From Actinomortierella ambigua (Eukaryota > Mortierellomycota > Mortierellomycetes > Mortierellales > Mortierellaceae): a DNA stretch of 13,291 nt. Both the position numbers and the translations under genes were made by a program. The DNA lies in assembly GCA_016098155.1 (NCBI GenBank), contig JAAAJB010000774.1, positions 1-13,291 on the forward strand, written 5' to 3'. Below, piece after piece: positions 1 through 8,511 of the stretch. Position 1 is the first letter of the stretch, and the number at the start of each line of letters is the position of its first letter. Under the pieces are notes generated by a model. The model saw only the letters and a program-made list of their open reading frames with translations. It was not told the DNA's origin and ran no database searches.

Positions 1-31
1 AACATTTTATTTGGGTGGGGTTATTGAAAAC

Positions 32-57
32 AAAAAAAAAAAAAAAAAAAAAAAAAA
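32..57. repeat. A26 homopolymer
   Basis: An unbroken run of 26 A residues. It lies 54 nt upstream of the likely splice acceptor ending at 112, so it is probably inside an intron of the RRM gene. Confidence 0.9.
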
Positions 58-116
58 TCGTGTACTTTCGTTGAACACGCACGGTCATTGATCAACACTT
101 TCTCCCTAACAGCAAG

Positions 117-1856
117 ATGTTCATTGGCGGCTTGAACTGGGAAACCACTGATGGTAAGAGAACCACTCTAAAGTGTATGAAGTGGAACAAACCGGACACG
201 GCCCGTCTTTTTGCTTATCCCACCAATTTTTTTTTTTTTTTTTTTTTAGAGAGTCTACGGAGCTACTTTTCGCGATATGGCGAGTTGTCGGACTGCATGG
301 TGATGCGGGATCCGATAACGAACAAGTCGCGTGGATTTGGGTTCCTGACGTTCAAGGATCCCAAGCATGTCGATGATGTCCTCAAGGAGGATCATCATCT
401 CGATGGCAAGATGATTGACCCCAAACGCGCCATCCCACGTGAGGAGCAAGAAAAGACGGAAAAGATCTTCGTCGGCGGTATCCCGCCCGAAGTCACCGAG
501 GAAGAGTTTGCCGACTACTTCTCCCAGTTTGGCCACGTCCTCGATGCCACCCTCATGCTCGACCGCAACACGGGCCGCCCTCGTGGCTTTGGCTTTATCA
601 CCTTCGAGTCGGATCAGGGCGTCGAGGCCGCCCTCTCCCGCACCGATCTGCGCCTCCATGATAAGACCATCGAGGTCAAACGCGCCCAACCCAAGAACCG
701 CGCCGATGCACGAGGCAGTGGTGGTGGTAGCGGTGGTGGCGGCGGAGGTGCAGGCAGTGGTGGCGGTGGCGGTGGAGGACACCATGGCCCAGGCGGAGGC
801 ATGGGCATGCCCGGCATGCCGGGTATGGGCGCCTTTGGAGGCGTCGGCTATGGTGCATTTGGCGCCTCGCCATTCGGCATGGACATGAACGCCATGATGA
901 ACGCCTATGCGGCCGCCGCCGCCAGCCGAGGAGCGAATGCTGCTGGCGCCGGAGGCGTTGGTGGCGGAGCTGGTGGCGGCGCTGGTGGTGGTGGCGGAGC
1001 AGGCGACTTTGGAGGATACAATGCCTATGCGGCAGCAGCAGCGGCGGCGGCAGCAGCACGATTAGGCGGTAACCCGGCCGCGGCTGCAGCGTTTGCACAG
1101 AGGATGCGGATGGCGGCCGCTGCTGCTGCCGCGTATAGCCAGAACGCAACAGGAGGCGCAGGAGGAGCTGGAGCAGGAGGCGCAGGAGGTGGTGGTGCTG
1201 CTGCTGGAGGTGGTGCAGCAGGTGGCTATGACCCGACTGCAGCCATGCAGGCTTTCTACCGTCAGCAGTTTGCAGGCTACGGTAACATGGGAGCCGCAGG
1301 AGGACAACAGGGTGGTCAAGGTGGCGGATCCATGCAAGGATCTGGTGGTGGAGCAGGAGGTGGAAGCAGCGATTATCAAGGCTATAGTGCATCACAAGGA
1401 GGTGGTGGTAGCAATGACCGAGATGGTGGTGGTGGTCGTGGAGGAGGTGGTGGTGGTGGCAGCGGAGGATACCATCATCACCAACATCATCATGACGGAG
1501 GACGGCATGGCAATGACAGCTATAGCGGCGGAGGAGGAGGAGGTGGTGGTCGAGACCGTGATCGCGATCGGGACCGTGACAGAGACCGCGAAGGCGGTGG
1601 ACGTGGAGGCCGATACAGTGGTGGATCACCGTCCACATCGTCCTATGACCGTGGTGGAAGCAGCAGCGGTGGTGGCAGTCGCGGATACGATCGCGACCGT
1701 GGATCATCGTCGTCGCATGCTCGTGGCGGTTCAGGGCCCGTGAGAGGCAGTGGTGGAGGCGGTGGTAGTGGTGGTAGTGGTGATGGCCGCTCTGGTGGCT
1801 CATCGTCCAGTGGATATGGACGCAGTGGAGGTTCATATCATCCCTATCAACGATGA
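117..1856 (+). CDS. HRP1: Hrp1/Nab4-like mRNA-binding protein with two RRMs (5' end probably outside window)
   Basis: Exons 117-153 and 250-1856, with a GT-AG intron at 154-249, give 547 residues. RRM1 spans about residues 1-74 (RNP2 MFIGGL at 1-6, RNP1 RGFGFLTF at 40-47). RRM2 spans about 84-158 (IFVGGI 85-90, RGFGFITF 124-131). The linker DPKRAIPREEQEKTEK closely matches yeast Hrp1, a cleavage factor IB subunit that binds UA-rich polyadenylation elements and shuttles with mRNA; DAZAP1/musashi proteins are the animal relatives. Residues after ~165 are low complexity: Gly runs, Ala runs, an RD dipeptide run and RGG-like motifs, which suggests condensate-prone RNA binding. ATG 117 lies directly on strand beta-1 of RRM1, and an acceptor (CTAACAG) ends at 112 in a compatible frame. 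An N-terminal exon upstream of the window is therefore likely. Family assignment is firm; exact orthology is inferred. Confidence 0.88.
   Translation: MFIGGLNWETTDGKRTTLKCMKWNKPDTARLFAYPTNFFFFFFLESLRSYFSRYGELSDCMVMRDPITNKSRGFGFLTFKDPKHVDDVLKEDHHLDGKMIDPKRAIPREEQEKTEKIFVGGIPPEVTEEEFADYFSQFGHVLDATLMLDRNTGRPRGFGFITFESDQGVEAALSRTDLRLHDKTIEVKRAQPKNRADARGSGGGSGGGGGGAGSGGGGGGGHHGPGGGMGMPGMPGMGAFGGVGYGAFGASPFGMDMNAMMNAYAAAAASRGANAAGAGGVGGGAGGGAGGGGGAGDFGGYNAYAAAAAAAAAARLGGNPAAAAAFAQRMRMAAAAAAAYSQNATGGAGGAGAGGAGGGGAAAGGGAAGGYDPTAAMQAFYRQQFAGYGNMGAAGGQQGGQGGGSMQGSGGGAGGGSSDYQGYSASQGGGGSNDRDGGGGRGGGGGGGSGGYHHHQHHHDGGRHGNDSYSGGGGGGGGRDRDRDRDRDRDREGGGRGGRYSGGSPSTSSYDRGGSSSGGGSRGYDRDRGSSSSHARGGSGPVRGSGGGGGSGGSGDGRSGGSSSSGYGRSGGSYHPYQR
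227..247. repeat. T21 homopolymer in RRM-gene intron
   Basis: Twenty-one T residues directly abut the acceptor AG (248-249) of the 154-249 intron and act as an extreme polypyrimidine tract. Confidence 0.95.
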
Positions 1857-2187
1857 AGGGGGAGGGGCAAGATAAAAATGCATACACCCCCTCGTTTCGA
1901 CACGCGTGAATTATTTTCCCTCCGTCACTGAGGACTTGCTTTTAAGAGTCTTTTTGAAAAGCGCGAGTAATAAAACGTGTATGTAAACTTGAAACGAGTA
2001 GACAACCGACGAGGCATACAGTTTACATTCGTTTAATTGCGACTAAGTTTGCAAAGTTGTTTTCATAACTTGGTATCGACTTGCAGGTATTATATGAAGT
2101 TATGATCAGGTGGGCCATTGTTGGCTCGCAGAAGCTGGAAGTTGCGCATACTTAGTCAACTGTGAACTTGTTTCTTTTTTCGTTCAT
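1857..2187. other. Tail-to-tail intergenic region
   Basis: These 331 nt separate the stop codons of the RRM gene and the kelch-like gene. They are A/T-richer than the flanking exons and hold the 3' ends of both transcripts. The plus strand has AATAAA at 1969. The minus strand has a possible ATTAAA (plus-strand tttaat at 2032-2037). No convincing ORF or RNA gene was seen. Confidence 0.6.
1969..1974 (+). terminator. Polyadenylation signal AATAAA of the RRM gene
   Basis: An exact AATAAA about 113 nt after the stop codon at 1854-1856, followed by a GT-rich stretch (cgtgtatgt) typical of a downstream element. Assigned by position and motif only. Confidence 0.55.
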
Positions 2188-4502
2188 TTACGACACGTAT
2201 CCGTGTGTTGGAGGTTTAGTGTACTGAGGGCTACCAGCATTCGCGTTGGAGGCAGCTGTCGTCTGCGAGTGAGGTGTGGTCGTGCTGAAGGTGTTGGGGC
2301 TGTATGCTGTGTTGGAAGGTACGGGGCTCGTGGTGGTCGAGGCGGGCTGGAAGATCTGGGGAGGAGATTGGTTGATGTTGGTGAGGATTGGGGGTTGGTA
2401 CGAGTGATGGGCGTTGTGTTGAAGTTGAGGCTGGAAGAAGATGGGGGGATCGGCCTGGCCGGGCTGACCAGGCGCCGTCGAGATGGCCGTCATACCGTAC
2501 TGGCTGTACGTGGTGGGGTGTGCACCACCGTGCACTTGCTGATGAGGAGGTACTTGATGGGGAGGCAGCTGAGGAGAAGGTAGCTGCTGTGGACTCGCCG
2601 GCGTGGCTGGGACGGCATATGGCGGGTGAGCCATGTTGGCTGGAGGCACCTTTGTAACGTCAGGATACTGTGCCTGGGGAGGCACGTGCGACATAGTGTT
2701 GGGTGTTGCCTGGTCCTCGGTAGCACTAGACTTTTTCTTGTTACGTCGGAAGAAGAAGAAGCCGACCAACGCCAATACAACAACGGCTGCTACAACGCCT
2801 CCAATGATGGCACCCGTATTGGACTTGCTTTCTTCGGGAGCCGGAGGGGGGTTGTTGTTTCCTTTGCCAGGGTCTTCCTTAACAGGCGGCTTGTATTGCA
2901 CCAGACCTGGCCCACCCCACTGGCTGGTGATCGAGTCAAACACGTGGAAGGTCGAAGTCGGGCTAGTGCCCTGGAGTCCACCAAAGAAGACGAGTTGTGA
3001 ACCGAGGCTAGTAACGGCTCGGTTAGGCCAGAATGGTGGAACGTTCGACACGGCGATGGGGGTCAGCTTGGCTGATCCAGAACCAGGGCTGATTTTGTAG
3101 AGGAGCGTTGTACCATCTGAAGTTGCCTTGTCAATCACATAGCCGGTGCTGCCCTGCGTTACCGAGTAGGCGTCCCTGGTCAGGACAATGCCACCCATGT
3201 CGATCGGTTGCCTGTTCGACAGTGTCTGCACACGGTCGGGGCTAGTGGTGTTGATCCTAACGGTGCTTGAAGACGCGGTAAAGACGTAGCCACTCTTGCC
3301 ATCGCCATCAAAGACGCTGAGATAGCCCACTCCGGGAGGCCGGGGGGTGCTCGCAAAGGTGCCCACAGAGAGAAGGGGGGCTGCAGGCGGGCTTTGACTG
3401 ATAAAGTAACTGCATTGTAGTGGCAACAACAATAAACAAACAAAGTAATTGGACGATAAAATCAGCAGAAAGGTCAAGAAGTTAGAGATATGATACACCA
3501 TCCTCCCCTTACTGTTTCTTTCCAGCCTTTGACTTGTTGCTGTGCAATACCAGGCTAGTGTGCCTTTTGAGCACAACATGCGCTCTATTTTCACCCCCCT
3601 TCTCCCACTCTCGTCGACTCTCAATCATTCTCTTCTGTTGTCGGTTTTCTGTTTTACTGCGTCCCACTGTTTGTTGGAGCGGAAGCTCAACTAAACACAA
3701 AAGCGCCGTGAAAGAGCAAGTGCTCTCACGACATCTTAAGCCAGCATGTACACTTGTGGGAGGAGACAGAGTTCCATAGGGTCCTTCCTCTCTACCCCTC
3801 ACTTCACCTCTCCACTGCGACCACCGCAATCGACAACAAGGCCATGTACACAGTTTTTGCTTCACCTACTCTCTGACTCCCTCCGTGAGATCGGTAGCGT
3901 TAAAACGCACACCCGCCCATGCGGAACCACTCACAATGTTTGTGGAGTTAGTCATTGCCGTGAACCAATTGAAGTCGCCTGGTAGCCACAAAAGAAAAAG
4001 AAAAAAAAATAGAAAAAGACATTTTGGTTGGTTCGAGCTCCTCAACAGGCTACTTTCGCCGTCTCGTTTCCTGAGGGGTAAGTATTTTCTTTCTTTTTCT
4101 CTCGCTGTCCCTCCCATTACCAGCAGCGGAAGTGAGGCTAAACAGCTTTGGTGATTCGAAAGAAACCTTGTCAAAAAAGATGGGATAATCCTCAAAGGTG
4201 CCGTTGGGATGCAGGTGGGTCGAGAGCGTGCGAAGTTGGCCGCCAAACTGCTGAACGAGGATGGCCGAATTGCCTCCAAAAGACGGGAAGTTGGTGCAAA
4301 ATTTGGGTGCTGTGGAACTCCAGGATATATCTGAGACGTTGCCAAAAAGAACTGCATTGGGAGCATTGATGTTGTTCAGATTGACCTTGTATGCCTCCAA
4401 CCTGCCCTCGGTAGTCGATGGCACGCCGATGACAAAGACAGAGTTGCTAGAGGAGGTGTCAGGAGCGACACAAGGGTTCTGGTATGCAGGGATGTTGCTC
4501 AT
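2188..4502 (-). CDS. Kelch-like ectodomain, single-pass membrane protein with Pro/Gln-rich tail
   Basis: Exons 4502-4121, 3978-3870 and 3409-2188 give 570 residues, with introns 4120-3979 (GTAATG donor) and 3869-3410. Residues 1-~340 form a beta-rich domain reminiscent of Mortierella kelch/galactose-oxidase-type proteins (WAGVRFNATDL; LVFFGGLQG kelch-like strand). Five N-glycosylation sequons (N55, N100, N138, N154, N217) all precede a membrane helix at about 363-384, which is followed by RRNKKK as a stop-transfer signal. The ~185-residue tail is rich in Pro, Gln, His and Ser and should be cytoplasmic. This predicts a cell-surface protein, perhaps adhesive or sensory; no specific function is known to me. 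ATG 4502 has a good context (ACC before it), but the protein then lacks a signal peptide, so a 5' exon may be missing. Intron 2 (460 nt) is the longest in the window and shows no recognisable content. Confidence 0.75.
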
Positions 4503-5302
4503 GGTGAAGTGGTGTGAAGGGGGAGGGGAGAAAAGGAAGGAGGTGGAAGTGGCGGGGCAGGTATCACTCCAATACCAAACGGGGGAGGGGAGGGGAGGAG
4601 GAGAAAGTGAAGAGGGTCCCTGAGATGAAGAGATGAAGAGATGAAAAGACGAAGAGAAAGAAGAAGAGCGAGAGGGGGGAAAAACCCCGAGAATTGACGA
4701 AAAGAGAGGAAAGAATGTTGCCAAAGGAAAGAAGACAAGGGTTGGACAGTATTGAAGGAATGGGCTCTGCAACAATAAGCGCAAAATGGACAAACCATTT
4801 CTCAGGTCCCGGCAAACCAAGATGAGCAACAGACAGCAGCAGCAGGGGAAGGGGAGGAGAGTGGTCGCACACACGCGCATGAAGTGAAGCAACAGCCTGG
4901 GGGTAGAGGGTCGAAGAGGGCCTCGCCCTCGCCCTCGCGTGGTATTACAAGAAAAATGTGCAGGTGGTAGTAAGAGGAACGGGAGACAGAGGAACCCTTC
5001 CACCTTTCAACGCAGGTCCACGACTTGCTCCACCAACGCGTTCGGCAACGCGTTTTGCTCCCTTCCCCCCCCCCCTCGACCCATGGCATGGGTGCTTTTT
5101 GCTTGTGGCGCTTCTTAACTCACTCCACACCAATGTGCGAGTCACGCGCGCTGGCTGACTGTGGCGCGTTGTTTGGGTTTCCCCCTCTTTCCAACCCAAC
5201 ACCGAAAAGGGCATTTTCCACCTGCACCCTTCCCACAACAAGCTTTCACTCAACTCCTCTCTCTCTCACACACCCTCTCATTTTAACTCCAATCACAATA
5301 CC
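4503..5302. promoter_or_regulatory. Divergent intergenic region between kelch-like gene and RIM1
   Basis: These 800 nt must hold the promoters of both divergent genes. From about 4503 to 4690 the plus strand is almost pure purine, so the minus-strand leader of the kelch-like gene is strongly pyrimidine-rich, as seen before many fungal genes. Three copies of the octamer GAGATGAA lie at 4622-4645, a CCTCGC hexamer recurs near 4921-4937, and a C run lies near 5065-5074. The side next to RIM1 is also CT-rich (5240-5290). Long minus-strand open frames here come from this compositional bias and look non-coding. Confidence 0.55.
4622..4645. repeat. Three tandem GAGATGAA octamers within a polypurine tract
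   Basis: Perfect copies at 4622-4629, 4630-4637 and 4638-4645, inside a longer purine-rich stretch of about 4503-4690. Confidence 0.85.
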
Positions 5303-6293
5303 ATGATTCTCGCTCGTGTCTCCCCTCTTGCCAAGCGTGTGGCTGTGGTGAGTCCTCATTGCAGGTGCCTCCAGTGTGCATGGACATGTCGCTCTCTCGC
5401 AAAACACGCGTACTCATGACACATGTCTCTGTCACCTCTCTATTCTATATTTCCCACCAGCCCGCCGTTGGTAGCATCCGCACTTTGGGTACGTATCAAG
5501 GAGCAGTCAGGTTGGCCAACAAGTTTTCTTGCAGGGCCTTGTGTCGGAAGGAAGACTGATCAAAGGCACTCCGCGTCTGTCTATCAAAATAGTCAACAAG
5601 GCCACGATTGTTGGTCGCGTCGGTCAGGATGCAGAGTTGATCCAGGCTACCCCTGAGCGCAGCGTCGTCCAGTTCTCTGTCGCTACATCTGAGAGCCGCA
5701 AGGATGCCGAGGGTATGCACACTCTTTTGCACCATCTCTGCTTAGTTGATCACCACTAGAGGATCCTTTTTTTTTTATCTCAGGAGAACGGAAGTTTTTC
5801 GTGATTTTCTCACCTTTATTTTTCTATTTTTTTTTTTTTTTTTTTTTTTTACTTTTCCTCTAGGCAACTTGATCAGGACCACTCACTGGCACCGCGTCGT
5901 CTCATGGGATCAGAAGCGCAACACCTATCTGTCGGAGCGTGTCAAGAAGGGCGATCTTGTCTTTGTCGAGGGTCCCATCCACTACCGCACCTACACCGCC
6001 AAGGACGGCACAGAAAAGAACCTGACCGAGATTGCGTTGAGTACGTGTTCAGGTGGATTACGCAACTTCTCGACAACAGACGAGGGGGACTGGGGGAGGG
6101 AGGGGGGCTCGGGAGCATCATCTCCTACTTGACCATACAGAGAATTGTCGATTGCCATATCAAACACCCACACTGTGTATCGGGAATACTCAACTCTAAC
6201 CCACCTTTCACTTTCTATTCTTTCGAATATTGCGTGGCTATCCACCAAACAGAGACATTTCAAGCCCTGTCTGCCAAGGAGCACCAGGAATAA
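5303..6293 (+). CDS. RIM1: Mitochondrial single-stranded DNA-binding protein (SSB, OB fold)
   Basis: Preferred exons are 5303-5347, 5461-5488, 5593-5712, 5864-6040 and 6253-6293, giving 136 residues, close to yeast Rim1 (135). The first ~24 residues (MILARVSPLAKRV...) form a short basic presequence fitting mitochondrial import. The OB fold follows: NKATIVGRVGQDAEL as strand 1, VVQFSVATSES, THWHRVVSWDQ and GDLVFVEGPIHYRTYTAKDG are hallmark SSB segments. The protein binds and protects single-stranded mtDNA during replication. It lacks the acidic C-terminal tail of bacterial SSB, as is usual for mitochondrial forms. Exon 2 is a 28-nt microexon; skipping it and using the strong acceptor ending at 5534 also keeps frame (146 residues), so the N-terminus is the uncertain part. 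Intron 3 contains a T24 tract. Confidence 0.9.
5827..5850. repeat. T24 homopolymer in RIM1 intron 3
   Basis: Twenty-four T residues, 11 nt before the CTAG acceptor that ends at 5863. Confidence 0.95.
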
Positions 6294-6600
6294 TCGTACT
6301 TCTAATTAGGGGCACAGGACAACTCAGGACGAATGGATGTAGGCTATGTTGGAACCGGTCGGCAGCGTTTTCATTTCTTTTTTTTTTAATTTCAATACAC
6401 GCTCCTTCAAAACCAATATCAGCATTGTGCGATATATTCACAACTATGGTTCAAAAAAAAAAAAGGAACTGCGCAGTGTATTGTTCTTTTGCGCTTGTGA
6501 ATCACATCTGTGACGATACTTGCAACAAAAAGGGAATAGCTGGCTAAACGCAAGGACAAAGACTACCCTGTATCCTCTACTTTTTTTTTATCCTCCTCAT
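6294..6600. other. Tail-to-tail intergenic region between RIM1 and STE24
   Basis: These 307 nt hold the 3' ends of two convergent genes. They contain short T and A runs (near 6379-6388 and 6454-6465) but no exact AATAAA facing either gene that I could find; on the minus strand a GATAAA follows the STE24 stop closely. No ORF or structured RNA was recognised. Confidence 0.5.
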
Positions 6601-8423
6601 TTACTCCGTCTTCTCAGTCTTTGCACCACCCGTTGAGGGCGCGTTGATGGCGTTGAGGCGCTCAACAAGCTCGGGATGGGAGCGATGGTACATCGAGTAG
6701 AGCCAGTCGGGGTTCATGGTGCCCAAGTTCTTCTTTTGCAGCTTGATGAGACCCGAGATCAAGGAAGTCGAGTAGCCCAAACCACGTGCAAAGGCGTCAG
6801 CCTGAAACTCATAGTGTCGGCTGATCATGTTGGTGATAAAACCCATCAGGCTATCAACAGGCGAGTACAGCGACTGGAAGAGAATGAAACCAATCATTGT
6901 GGGCATCACGCTGAAACCAAAGGACGCGTACATGTCAGCGTTGTTGATAAAGCGCGAGAAGAGGTAGAACGTCGTAAACAGCTGTACCTGCGCAAAGGCC
7001 ATCATCTGCAGGGTATGCGAATGGGACCAGTGACCCAATTCGTGTGCTATTGAGCATAAAAATATATACATATAAAAAACGTGAAGGTTTTAGCAAACGA
7101 TTTAAACTCTCTTGCTGAAATAGATTTTTGGTTTCCTCCGCACTGTCGGGGGGAGGGGGACACCTACCAAGGACAGCACAAATCTCCTCGTTATCAGAGT
7201 GCTCAAGCAAAGTGTCAAACAGAACGATGCGCTTGTTCTTGAAGAAGCCATAAAAGTACGCGTTCGAGTGGCTCGATCGCTTGCTGCCATCGATGACAAA
7301 CAGCTTGGTGAGAGGGAAACTGATGCGGCTAGCCAGAGCTTCAATCATGGTGCGCAGCTCGCCATCGGGCAAAGGTTCGACCTTGTTGAACAGAGGCTGG
7401 ATCAGGGTAGGGTAGATCGAGATCATGACCAGCTGGAAAGCAACCCTGAAAAGATGTCGAGCAGGCGATTTTTTTTTAAAAAAAATGAGTGAGGTGACAT
7501 CAAAGATAACAAACAACACTGTGATAAAACGATACCCGACATATAGCTCCCTACTTACATGAAGGCCCAAACATAAAAGTAAAAGTTGGGTCCGCTAACC
7601 TTGATGATCTTCAGGAAAGCAGCGAGGAAAGGCATGCCGATAGCGCCACCAATGAGATAGCCCTTGAGCAGATCTGAAAAGAAGAGCGACAGTGTCTGCT
7701 TGTTGAAACCATGGCGTTCCTCAATGACAAAGGTCGAATACAGTGAGAAAGGAAGCGACAGAATGCTGGATGCCAAGGTGGTGATCACAAAAAAGATAAT
7801 GGATTGCGTGATCTATTTATGGGTATTTTTTTTTTTTTTTTTTTTTTTAGAAAACCACGAGTTAGAACTTGTTTTCGTGTGCAATGAATTGAAGGTACAT
7901 CGCAAAGGGAGGGAGGATGGTCCTTACTTCATACTCGGGGCCATAACCCGCAGCCTTAAACATAAGCTGACCGGCAAAGTCCCACACCACAGGGAGCACG
8001 TTGAACCACAGAGTGAGTGTGTTCTGGAGCGTGTCCCACGTGGCGTGCACAAAACCAAACTTTGCCTTGTCGCGTCCGTAAGCCTGTGCTTTCATGAACT
8101 CTTCATTAGTCACAATATCGTTCAAAGCTTTTGGAAGTTTCTTGGCGCGCAGGCACCGGTAGTGGCGGAATCTATTTCAACAAGCCAAGACACGAATACT
8201 CGATTGTTAGCAGGTATGAACGGATGCCTTCACTGTCGTTCTTTGTACAACAGTGTCGCCTGAGACAAAAAAAAATGAAAACATACAGCAGGTATTGCTC
8301 CCAAGTGAAGACAACAAGTGAGAAGCCGAGAACGAATTCCTTGTAGGGGAATGTGTCTATCTTTTCATTCCCAAAGAGGGCACCAACAGCTTGGTACAGC
8401 TTTTGTTGAAGGATTTCAGACAT
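6601..8423 (-). CDS. STE24: CAAX prenyl protease Ste24 (zinc metalloprotease, M48)
   Basis: Exons 8423-8287, 8171-7928, 7812-7559, 7445-7168 and 7046-6601 give 452 residues, matching yeast Ste24 (453). All four introns are 113-121 nt; introns 1 and 2 show CTAAC branch sites. The zinc motif HELGH sits at residues 306-310, split from its preceding Ala by intron 4, and the third ligand Glu is about residue 384 in YEFQADAFA. The conserved segments IEERHGFNKQT and DGSKRSSHSNAYFYGFF are intact. Several hydrophobic segments fit the multi-helix ER/inner-nuclear-membrane barrel. Ste24 trims prenylated CAAX proteins, such as fungal a-factor, and clears clogged translocons. The start at 8423 lies 86 nt after the POP3 stop codon. 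All known key residues are present and the assignment is secure. Confidence 0.95.
7826..7848. repeat. T23 on plus strand (A23 in sense of STE24 intron 2)
   Basis: In the transcript this is a run of 23 A residues between the CTAAC branch site and the acceptor, where a pyrimidine tract is normally expected. Confidence 0.95.
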
Positions 8424-8509
8424 GGTGAAGCGATGAGATGCAGCATCAATTGCTCATTTTGCACTGAAATAGCCCCTGGGACTCGCTCAACGCGACTGCG
8501 AAAAATTTA
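8424..8509 (-). promoter_or_regulatory. Short POP3-STE24 intergenic spacer
   Basis: Only 86 nt separate the POP3 stop codon from the STE24 start codon on the same strand, so the POP3 terminator and the STE24 leader or promoter must overlap, or the STE24 promoter lies in the POP3 last exon. No TATA box was seen. Confidence 0.5.
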
Positions 8510-8511
8510 TT
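8506..8511 (-). terminator. AATAAA overlapping the POP3 stop codon
   Basis: On the minus strand the stop TAA (8512-8510) runs directly into TAAA, so an exact AATAAA begins at the second base of the stop codon. If used, the 3' UTR would be only tens of nucleotides long. Confidence 0.55.

Noticed and set aside
676..1887. A 403-codon minus-strand open frame opposite the RRM gene.
   Set aside because: It is the His/Arg/Leu-rich antisense reading of the GGN repeat that encodes the Gly-rich tail; the plus-strand frame has two clear RRMs.
2110..3100. Several plus-strand open frames over the last exon of the kelch-like gene.
   Set aside because: They are shadows of the minus-strand frame, which has a membrane helix, sequons and phase-consistent splicing.
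4024..4040. A GGTTCGAGCTCC string resembling a tRNA B box.
   Set aside because: No matching A box, acceptor stem or anticodon arm could be folded around it, and it lies inside an intron of the kelch-like gene on the opposite strand.
4503..5003. An in-frame minus-strand extension upstream of MSNIPAYQ that would add about 167 residues.
   Set aside because: It is Leu/Ser/Phe/Pro low complexity produced by a pyrimidine-rich leader. It starts in a separate compositional block, and ATG 4502 has a good start context.
5535..5592. Joining the RIM1 microexon (5461-5488) to the TTGCAG acceptor at 5534.
   Set aside because: It shifts the frame and reaches a stop within about 45 codons, so it would be non-productive.
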